A model generated the notes under the pieces. The model had not been told where the DNA came from. It ran no database searches and saw only the letters and a list, made by a program, of their open reading frames with translations. DNA of 6,313 nucleotides, taken from an uncultured Prevotella sp. (GTDB taxonomy: Bacteria; Bacteroidota; Bacteroidia; Bacteroidales; Bacteroidaceae). Location of the stretch: NCBI GenBank assembly GCA_900762125.1, contig CAAFFL010000141.1, forward strand, positions 1 through 6,313, given 5' to 3'. A program made the position numbers and the translations under genes. Below are positions 1-4,976 of the stretch, one piece after another (positions within the stretch are counted from its first letter, which is position 1; the number at the start of each line of letters is the position of its first letter).

Positions 1-1
1 C

Positions 2-415
2 CAGCATGTGCCGGAGATATGCCAGAGTCTGAGTCAGGTGCAGCAGCTTTCGGGCAACGGAGAGTTCAAGGCATCTATCGACTTCATCCCTTATCGCGGC
101 GATTTCGCCCGTGGCATCTTCGCCACGGAGGTGGTGCGCACGGATGCCGACATCGACACGATCGTCGAGGGCTACAAGGCATTCTATAAGGACGCAGCCT
201 TCACGCACTATGTCGACAAACCACTCGACATGAAGCAGGTGGTGAACACCAACAAGGCGCTCGTCCACTGCGACAAGGTCGACGACAAGCTCCTCATCAC
301 CTCCTGCATCGACAACCTCCTGAAGGGTGCCGTCGGGCAGGCCATGCAGAACATGAACATCATGTTTGGCATCGAGGAGACCATGGGGCTCCGCCTGAAG
401 CCCTCCGCATTCTAA
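2..415 (+). CDS. argC: N-acetyl-gamma-glutamyl-phosphate reductase, C-terminal part (5' truncated by window)
   Basis: This is the C-terminal 137 residues of ArgC, the cytosolic NADPH-dependent enzyme that reduces N-acyl-glutamyl phosphate to N-acyl-glutamate semialdehyde. The gene starts before the window: the frame is open from base 2, and the GTG at 8 is an internal valine in an H-V-P-E-I stretch matching the conserved ArgC H-x-P-E-I segment. Other family hallmarks are the F-I-P-Y-R-G-D-F-A-R-G-I strand near the start of the fragment and the near-terminal K-G-A-V-G-Q-A-M-Q-N-M-N block followed by M-F-G-I-E-E-T. The catalytic cysteine and N-terminal nucleotide-binding fold lie off-window. 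It ends with TAA at 413-415, in the same frame as argD 24 bases downstream. In Bacteroidetes the acyl group may be succinyl, given the transcarbamylase encoded downstream; that is inference. Confidence 0.96.
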   Translation, partial: QHVPEICQSLSQVQQLSGNGEFKASIDFIPYRGDFARGIFATEVVRTDADIDTIVEGYKAFYKDAAFTHYVDKPLDMKQVVNTNKALVHCDKVDDKLLITSCIDNLLKGAVGQAMQNMNIMFGIEETMGLRLKPSAF

Positions 416-438
416 TTTTGAATTTTGAATTTTGAATT
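414..438 (+). repeat. AATTTTG heptamer tandem repeat filling the argC-argD gap
   Basis: Three exact copies of AATTTTG (414-420, 421-427, 428-434) are followed by a partial AATT. The last two bases of the argC stop codon TAA are the first two bases of the tract, and the argD ATG follows immediately at 440. The tract therefore occupies essentially the whole gap and replaces any Shine-Dalgarno sequence. In the argC/argD frame it contributes a second stop (TGA at 419-421). It belongs to the same YTTTGAA family as the tract inside argF' near 5468, in the opposite orientation. Confidence 0.93.
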
Positions 439-439
439 G

Positions 440-1582
440 ATGGAACTATTCGACGTGTATTCCCTCTTCGATGTCAACATCGTCCGGGGCAAAGGAACAA
501 GAGTGTGGGACGATAAAGGTCAGGAGTACCTCGACTTCTACGGTGGACATGCCGTCATCAGCATCGGTCACTGCCATCCCCATTATGTGGACATGATGAC
601 ACGGCAGGTCGCCACGCTAGGGTTCTACTCCAACAGCGTCATCAACAAGCTCCAGGTCGAGCTTGCCGAGCGCCTGGGCAAGGCCAGCGGCTATGAGGAC
701 TATCGCTTCTTCATGATCAACAGCGGTGCCGAGGCTAACGAGAACGCGCTGAAGCTCGCCTCATTCCACACCGGCCGCACACGTGTGCTTGCCGCCAGCC
801 ACTCGTTCCACGGCCGCACATCACTGGCCGTGGAAGTGACCAACAACCCGAAGATCATCGCGCCGATCAACGACAACCAGCATGTGACGTTTCTGCCGAT
901 GAACGACCTCGCCGCCTGGGAGGCCGAGCTTCAGAAGGGTGACGTCTGCGCCGTCATCCTCGAGTGCATCCAGGGCATCGGCGGCTGCGTCATGGCCACG
1001 CCGGAGTTTGCGCAGGGTCTGGCTGCCGCCTGCAAGAAATATGGCACGGTGCTCATCACCGACGAGATCCAGTGTGGCTATGGCCGCAGCGGAAAGTTCT
1101 TTGCCCACCAGTGGCTCGGCATCAAGCCCGACCTCATCACGGTGGCCAAGGGCATCGGCAATGGCTTCCCCATGGGCGGACTGCTCATCTCGCCGGAGTT
1201 TGAGGCGGTGAAGGGCCGTCTCGGCACAACGTTCGGTGGCAATCACCTCGCCTGCACGGCGGCACTCGCCGTCCTCGACGTCTTCGAGCAGGAGCACCTC
1301 GTGGAGAACGCGCATGAGGTGGGCGAATACTTCCTTGAGCAGCTCCGCGAGTTGCAGAAGGTGGAGCCGCACATCCAGGAGGTGCGCGGCCGTGGCCTGA
1401 TGATCGGTGTGGTACTCGACATTCCGCATAAGGACGTCCGCCAGAAGCTCGTCTTCGAGCAGCATGCCTTCACGGGTTGCGCCGGTACGAACGTCCTCCG
1501 CATCCTCCCACCGCTGTGCATCACGAAGGCAGAGGTCGACGACTTTATCTATCGTCTCCGCAACGTGTTCCATTCTCTTTAA
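440..1582 (+). CDS. argD: N-acetylornithine (or N-succinylornithine) aminotransferase, class III PLP enzyme
   Basis: This cytosolic pyridoxal-phosphate enzyme transfers the amino group of glutamate to N-acyl-glutamate semialdehyde, giving N-acyl-ornithine. The 380 residues fit the family length. Visible motifs are Y-L-D-F-Y-G-G-H-A-V near the N-terminus, the N-S-G-A-E-A-N cofactor-phosphate loop at residues 94-100, I-T-D-E-I-Q-C-G-Y-G-R-S-G with the ring-pairing Asp at 208, and A-K-G-I-G-N-G-F-P with the Schiff-base lysine at 237. F-G-G-N-H-L-A-C follows. I chose the ATG at 440 over an in-frame TTG at 425 because the TTG lies inside the heptamer repeat and TTG starts are uncommon in this group. 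There is no Shine-Dalgarno sequence. The position between argC and proC supports the arginine-pathway role. Whether the preferred substrate is acetyl- or succinyl-ornithine cannot be read from the sequence, but the downstream ArgF' favours succinyl. Confidence 0.96.
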   Translation: MELFDVYSLFDVNIVRGKGTRVWDDKGQEYLDFYGGHAVISIGHCHPHYVDMMTRQVATLGFYSNSVINKLQVELAERLGKASGYEDYRFFMINSGAEANENALKLASFHTGRTRVLAASHSFHGRTSLAVEVTNNPKIIAPINDNQHVTFLPMNDLAAWEAELQKGDVCAVILECIQGIGGCVMATPEFAQGLAAACKKYGTVLITDEIQCGYGRSGKFFAHQWLGIKPDLITVAKGIGNGFPMGGLLISPEFEAVKGRLGTTFGGNHLACTAALAVLDVFEQEHLVENAHEVGEYFLEQLRELQKVEPHIQEVRGRGLMIGVVLDIPHKDVRQKLVFEQHAFTGCAGTNVLRILPPLCITKAEVDDFIYRLRNVFHSL

Positions 1583-1600
1583 AAGCATTATGTAACTAAC

Positions 1601-1631
1601 ATCCCTCCCTTCGGGAGGGCTTGGAAGGGAT
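1601..1631 (+). repeat. C/G-rich palindrome in the argD-proC gap, with an alternative pairing over the proC ribosome site
   Basis: CCCTCCC (1603-1609) and GGGAGGG (1613-1619) form a perfect 7-bp stem around a TTC loop. The left arm can instead pair with a later segment: ATCCCTCCC (1601-1609) against GGAAGGGAT (1623-1631) gives eight of nine pairs. The second pairing would bury the GGAAGGGA ribosome-binding stretch of proC and is followed by four more T residues. The first hairpin has the shorter loop and perfect pairing, so it should normally win and leave the ribosome site free. The core resembles the palindromes at 3491-3522 and 4922-4941, which suggests a dispersed repeat family. Confidence 0.75.
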
Positions 1632-1636
1632 TTTTC

Positions 1637-2413
1637 ATGAAGATAACAATTATAGGTGCAGGCGAGATGGGTGGTGCCTTTGCCACCGGCCTGCTGAAGA
1701 GCGAACTGTTCAAGGCCAGCGACATCACGGTCGCCAACCCTCACGACGGCAAGCTGATGAAGTTTGCACAGCTCGGCGCCAGCGTCACCACCGACAATGT
1801 TGCTGCCGCTGAGGGTGCGGACATCGTAGCCATCGTCGTCAAGCCGAAGGTGGTGAAGACCGTCATCGACCAGCTGAAGCCCGTGCTGAACTATAAGCGG
1901 CAGATCATCATCAACATGGCTGCCGCCATCAAGAGCGAGCAACTGCTCGGGTGGCTGGAGAAGGACGGCGAAGTGCCCGCCCTGTTCCAGGTCATTCCCA
2001 ACATCGGCATTGCCTACAAAGCCTCGATGTCGTTCATCGTGCCCTGCGGCGCCACCGACGCACAGGTGAGCCTCATCCAGGAGATCTTCAACGACCTCGG
2101 GCAGGGGATGATTGTCGACGAGAGTCTCCTCGGTCCCGGCACAGCGCTCTCTGGCTGCGGCATCGCCTATGCCATGCGCTACATCCGTGCCGCCTCGGAA
2201 GGCGGCGTGCAGATGGGCTTCAAGGCTGACGTGGCGAAGGACATCGTGCTTCAGACCGTGAAGGGTGCCGTGACGCTCCTCCAGGAGTCCGGCCTCCATC
2301 CCGAGGCCGCCATCGACCAGGTGACGACGCCCGGTGGACTGACCATCCGCGGGTTGAACACCATGGAGCACTATGGGTTCTCGAATGCAGTGATAGAAGG
2401 ACTCAAAGCATGA
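1637..2413 (+). CDS. proC: pyrroline-5-carboxylate reductase
   Basis: ProC carries out the last step of proline synthesis, the NAD(P)H-dependent reduction of pyrroline-5-carboxylate to proline in the cytosol. At 258 residues it is close to the usual 260-280. The N-terminus is a Rossmann dinucleotide fold, I-I-G-A-G-E-M-G-G (G7, G9, G12). V-V-K-P-K follows the fourth strand, and P-N-I-G falls in the middle where the family has P-N-x. The C-terminal helical dimerisation domain carries the signature T-P-G-G-L-T-I-R-G-L (P232, G233, G234), equivalent to the family S/T-P-G-G-T-T-I-x-G-L. The start at 1637 follows a GGAAGGGA purine stretch with a 6-base spacer. The stop TGA (2411-2413) overlaps the proB ATG, so translation of the two is probably coupled. 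proB and proA downstream make its substrate. Confidence 0.97.
   Translation: MKITIIGAGEMGGAFATGLLKSELFKASDITVANPHDGKLMKFAQLGASVTTDNVAAAEGADIVAIVVKPKVVKTVIDQLKPVLNYKRQIIINMAAAIKSEQLLGWLEKDGEVPALFQVIPNIGIAYKASMSFIVPCGATDAQVSLIQEIFNDLGQGMIVDESLLGPGTALSGCGIAYAMRYIRAASEGGVQMGFKADVAKDIVLQTVKGAVTLLQESGLHPEAAIDQVTTPGGLTIRGLNTMEHYGFSNAVIEGLKA
2397..2401 (+). promoter_or_regulatory. Shine-Dalgarno-like site for proB inside the proC 3' end
   Basis: AAGGA lies 8 bases before the proB ATG at 2410 and inside the last codons of proC. With the ATGA stop/start overlap it supports the proB start and coupled translation. Shine-Dalgarno sites are generally weakly used in Bacteroidetes, so its strength is uncertain. 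Confidence 0.55.
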
Positions 2414-3534
2414 AAAGAATAGTAGTAAAGGTCGGAAGTAACGTTCTGACTAGGAAAGATGGGAAAGTCCACGTCTCGCGGCTCTCGAGCATCGTCGACC
2501 AGATTGTCTGGCTCAGGCAACACGGTTACGAGGTCATCCTCGTGTCGTCGGGCTCCATCGCCTCGGGGCATAGCGAGTTGTCGGCCAACCATAAGCTCGA
2601 CAGTGTGCAGCAGCGACAGCTCTACTCCGCCATCGGACAGGTGAAGCTCATTGGGCTCTACTACGACCTCTTCCGGGAATATGGTATTCACGTCGGACAG
2701 GTGCTGACGATGAAGGAGAGCTTTGCCACACGCGAGCTCTACCTCAACCAGCGGGCCTGCATGACGGTGATGCTCGAGAATGGCGTCATCCCCATCGTCA
2801 ACGAGAACGACACCATCTCCATCACCGAGCTGATGTTCACCGACAACGACGAGCTCTCCGGCCTCATCGCCTCGATGATGGACGCCGACACGCTCGTCAT
2901 CCTGACCAATGTCGACGGCATCTACAACGGTGACCCGAAGGCACCTGGCACACGCGTCATCCCTGTGGTGAACTATGACCGCGACCTGGGCGAATACATC
3001 CAAGAGTCGAAGAGTAGCTTCGGACGCGGCGGCATGATCACCAAGACACGCATCGCCCGGAAGATTGCCGAGGAGGGCATCCGCGTCATCATCGCCAACG
3101 GCAACACGCCGGACATCCTCGTTGACCTTGCCCAGCATCCGCAGGAGACGATGCACACGGAGTTCCGGCCGAACCCCAGCCCCGCCTCGACGGTGAAGAA
3201 GTGGATCGCCCACAGCGAGGACTTCGCCAAAGGCTCCGCGCACATCAACCAGAAAGCCAGCGACACGCTGCAGGGGACGAAGGCCGCCAGTCTGCTTCTC
3301 GTCGGCGTCACCCAGATCGATGGCGACTTCGAGGAGGGCGACCTCATCAACGTCATCGACCCCGATGGCCATGTCATCGCCGTGGGACGCAGCGCCTACA
3401 GTGCCGACGATGCCCGCCGATGCATCGGCCAGCACGACATCAAGCCCCTCATCCACTACGATTACCTCTACATGGAAGCCTCTCCCCTAACCCCTCCCCC
3501 TATCGCCTCGCTAGGGGAGGGGAACAATTACTGA
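2410..3534 (+). CDS. proB: glutamate 5-kinase with C-terminal PUA domain and a repeat-derived tail
   Basis: ProB phosphorylates glutamate to gamma-glutamyl phosphate, the committed and usually proline-inhibited step of proline synthesis. Residues 1 to about 250 are the amino-acid-kinase domain: K-V-G-S-N-V-L at 7-13, V-S-S-G-S-I-A-S-G from 45, N-E-N-D-T-I-S from 131, D-N-D-E-L-S-G-L-I-A, T-N-V-D-G-I-Y, and the ATP-site G-R-G-G-M-I-T-K. Residues from about 270 to 357 form the PUA domain typical of bacterial ProB, including V-G-R-S-A-Y-S-A-D-D-A-R-R. The start overlaps the proC stop (ATGA). Total length is 374 residues against 367 in E. coli. The last 17 residues, SPLTPPPIASLGEGNNY, are encoded by a C/G-rich palindromic repeat and look like an added tail on an otherwise complete protein ending near Y-M-E-A (residue 357). 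The catalytic parts appear intact. Confidence 0.97.
   Translation: MKRIVVKVGSNVLTRKDGKVHVSRLSSIVDQIVWLRQHGYEVILVSSGSIASGHSELSANHKLDSVQQRQLYSAIGQVKLIGLYYDLFREYGIHVGQVLTMKESFATRELYLNQRACMTVMLENGVIPIVNENDTISITELMFTDNDELSGLIASMMDADTLVILTNVDGIYNGDPKAPGTRVIPVVNYDRDLGEYIQESKSSFGRGGMITKTRIARKIAEEGIRVIIANGNTPDILVDLAQHPQETMHTEFRPNPSPASTVKKWIAHSEDFAKGSAHINQKASDTLQGTKAASLLLVGVTQIDGDFEEGDLINVIDPDGHVIAVGRSAYSADDARRCIGQHDIKPLIHYDYLYMEASPLTPPPIASLGEGNNY
3483..3530 (+). repeat. C/G-rich palindromic repeat forming the 3' end of proB
   Basis: The left arm CCCCTCCCCCTA (3491-3502) pairs with TAGGGGAGGGG (3512-3522), with one bulged C and a 9-base loop. A C-rich lead-in TCTCCCCTAA precedes it and AACAATTAC follows. 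The element in the proA-argF' gap has the same order: C-rich lead-in, CCCCTCCCC arm, GGGG-A/C-GGGG arm, then AA and ATTAC. The proB stop codon (3532-3534) lies just beyond the element, so the repeat is translated. Confidence 0.8.
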
Positions 3535-3592
3535 GACAAGCCCCCTTTAGGATTGAAAGTACCCTTGTGGTGAGAAGTTCGCTGTTGGACAA

Positions 3593-3613
3593 GGCGGGCT
3601 TACCAAGCCCGCC
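3593..3613 (+). other. Perfect 9-bp hairpin in the proB-proA gap
   Basis: GGCGGGCTT (3593-3601) and AAGCCCGCC (3605-3613) form a perfect stem with an ACC loop. An A-rich stretch follows, with an AAAGGA ribosome-site candidate at 3623-3628, nine bases before the proA ATG. There is no T-run after the stem on the + strand, so it does not look like an intrinsic terminator; RNA stabilisation or another small palindromic repeat is more likely. CCTTGT (3563-3568) can alternatively pair with ACAAGG (3589-3594), which overlaps the first two bases of this stem. Confidence 0.7.
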
Positions 3614-3637
3614 ACAAAAAAGAAAGGAAAACAAAAG

Positions 3638-4894
3638 ATGAACATAGACGAAACCTTCGTGGCCGTCAAGGCCGCCAGCACCACCCTCGCTCTGATGAAG
3701 GATGAGGAGCGCAACGACGTGCTGCGTGCCGTCGCCGACGCCATCATCGTCAGCAAGGGCGACCTCCTCGCTGCCAACGCCAAGGACCTTGCTCGCATGG
3801 ACCCCGAGAACCCGATGTACGACCGTCTGCAGCTCACGTCTGAACGCCTCGACGGCATCGCTGCCGACATGCGCCACGTGGCAGAGCTGCCCTCGCCGCT
3901 GGGCCACGTGCTCAAGCACAAGGTGCTCGACAACGGCCTCGACCTGAAGCGCATCAGCGTGCCCTTCGGCGTCATCGGCATGATCTATGAGGCCCGGCCG
4001 AACGTCACCTTCGACGTCTTCTCGCTCTGCTTCAAGGGCGGTAATGCCTGCGTGCTGAAGGGCGGCAAGGATGCCGACGACTCATGCCGCGCTGGCGTAG
4101 CCCTCATTCACGAGGTGCTGGAGCAGTTTGGCGTCAACCCCCACTGCGTGGAGCTGCTGCCCGCCACCCACGACGCTACGCGCGCCATGCTCACAGCCGT
4201 GGGCTATGTAGACCTCTGCATACCTCGCGGCGGCAAGCGCCTCATCCAGATGGTGCGGCAGGAGGCGAAGGTGCCTGTCATCGAGACGGGTGCCGGCGTG
4301 GTGCACTGCTTCTTCGACGAGGCGGGCGACCTCCAGATAGGCCGCGACGTCATCCTCAACGCAAAGACACGGCGCCCGAGCGTCTGCAACACCCTCGACA
4401 CCATCCTCATCCACGCCAAGCGTCTCAGTGACCTGCCAGTCCTCGTGGAGCCCATGGCGGAGAAGGGCGTGAAGCTCCATGCCGACCCACGCGCCTATGC
4501 CGCCCTCGTGGGCAGTTACCCCGCCGACCTCCTCATGCCCGTCAAGGATGACGACGAGGAGACGTGGAACACGGAATGGCTCTCCCTACAGGCCGGCGTG
4601 AAGACCGTCGACAGCATCGACGAGGCTTTGGCGCACATCGCCCGCTACGGCTCCGGCCACAGCGAGAGCATCGTCACCGAGGATCAGGACAACCAAGAGA
4701 AGTTCCGGCAGATGGTCGACGCCGCGTGCGTCTACATCAATGTGCCGACGAGCTTCACCGATGGTGCACAGTTTGGTCTCGGCGCGGAGATTGGCATCAG
4801 CACGCAGAAGCTCGGCGCACGCGGCCCAATGGCACTGGAGGAAATCACCACGTACAAGTGGATCATTGAAGGACATGGACAAACCAGAAGTTAG
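3638..4894 (+). CDS. proA: glutamate-5-semialdehyde dehydrogenase (gamma-glutamyl phosphate reductase)
   Basis: ProA reduces gamma-glutamyl phosphate with NADPH to glutamate-5-semialdehyde, which cyclises spontaneously to the ProC substrate. The 418 residues match the family (417 in E. coli). It has the aldehyde-dehydrogenase-like fold. Visible segments are I-Y-E-A-R-P-N-V-T-F-D and C-F-K-G-G-N-A-C-V-L-K-G-G-K for cofactor binding, P-V-I-E-T-G-A-G-V-V-H-C-F, R-R-P-S-V-C-N-T-L-D with the catalytic cysteine at 250, and a C-terminal G-A-R-G-P-M-A-L-E-E-I-T-T-Y-K-W close to the family ending. The ATG at 3638 is supported by AAAGGA nine bases upstream. It lies 103 bases after proB, a gap filled with hairpins, and probably shares its transcript. 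ProB and ProA often work as a complex that channels the unstable phosphate intermediate; that is known for the family and not visible here. Confidence 0.97.
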   Translation: MNIDETFVAVKAASTTLALMKDEERNDVLRAVADAIIVSKGDLLAANAKDLARMDPENPMYDRLQLTSERLDGIAADMRHVAELPSPLGHVLKHKVLDNGLDLKRISVPFGVIGMIYEARPNVTFDVFSLCFKGGNACVLKGGKDADDSCRAGVALIHEVLEQFGVNPHCVELLPATHDATRAMLTAVGYVDLCIPRGGKRLIQMVRQEAKVPVIETGAGVVHCFFDEAGDLQIGRDVILNAKTRRPSVCNTLDTILIHAKRLSDLPVLVEPMAEKGVKLHADPRAYAALVGSYPADLLMPVKDDDEETWNTEWLSLQAGVKTVDSIDEALAHIARYGSGHSESIVTEDQDNQEKFRQMVDAACVYINVPTSFTDGAQFGLGAEIGISTQKLGARGPMALEEITTYKWIIEGHGQTRS

Positions 4895-4897
4895 CAA

Positions 4898-4946
4898 GTC
4901 CCTCTCCCGTTCTTCGGGCACCCCCTCCCCAAGGGGCGGGGAATTA
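4898..4946 (+). repeat. C/G-rich palindromic repeat in the proA-argF' gap
   Basis: There are two stems: CCCG (4906-4909) with CGGG (4915-4918) around TTCTT, and CCCCTCCCC (4922-4930) with GGGGCGGGG (4933-4941) around AA, with a single T/C mismatch in the middle. AATTAC follows. The layout parallels the repeat in the proB 3' end, and the TTCGGG part recalls the argD-proC palindrome. The bases from here to the argF' start are A-rich with no visible Shine-Dalgarno site, and I see no clear Bacteroidetes-type promoter (TTTG/TAnnTTTG). Confidence 0.75.
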
Positions 4947-4976
4947 CACAAATAAACAATTAAAAATAAAAGATAG

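Noticed and set aside
8..10. GTG at 8 as a true start codon for argC
   Set aside because: The frame continues upstream, and the valine lies within the conserved internal H-x-P-E-I segment of ArgC, so the gene is cut by the window edge.
425..439. TTG at 425 as the argD start, adding M-N-F-E-L
   Set aside because: The TTG lies inside the heptamer repeat, an ATG follows at 440, and the family alignment begins naturally at M-E-L-F-D.
1603..1635. Intrinsic terminator between argD and proC
   Set aside because: The stable 7-bp hairpin is followed by CTTGGAAGGGA and not by T residues. The T-run comes 11 bases later, directly before the proC start, and functions as part of the leader.
821..2371. Long minus-strand open frame of 516 codons antisense to argD and proC
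   Set aside because: It is a mirror of GC-rich third-position coding on the + strand. Its translation is full of H, D, L, V, G and A runs typical of antisense frames, and it crosses two well-identified genes and their gap.
2371..3456. Minus-strand open frame of 361 codons antisense to proB
   Set aside because: It shows the same antisense composition (repeated V-D-D, L-G-D and H-R-H patterns), has no recognisable domain and fully overlaps a well-identified gene.
3563..3580. Bacteroidetes-type promoter before proA (TACCCTTGT resembling TAnnTTTG)
   Set aside because: The match is imperfect, with three bases instead of two between TA and TTG, and there is no suitably spaced upstream TTTG/TTG element.
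4898..4941. Insertion-sequence terminal repeats flanking proA
   Set aside because: The palindromes at 3491-3522 and 4922-4941 flank proA, but there is no transposase and no target duplication, and proA belongs functionally with proB. They are better explained as independent small repeats.
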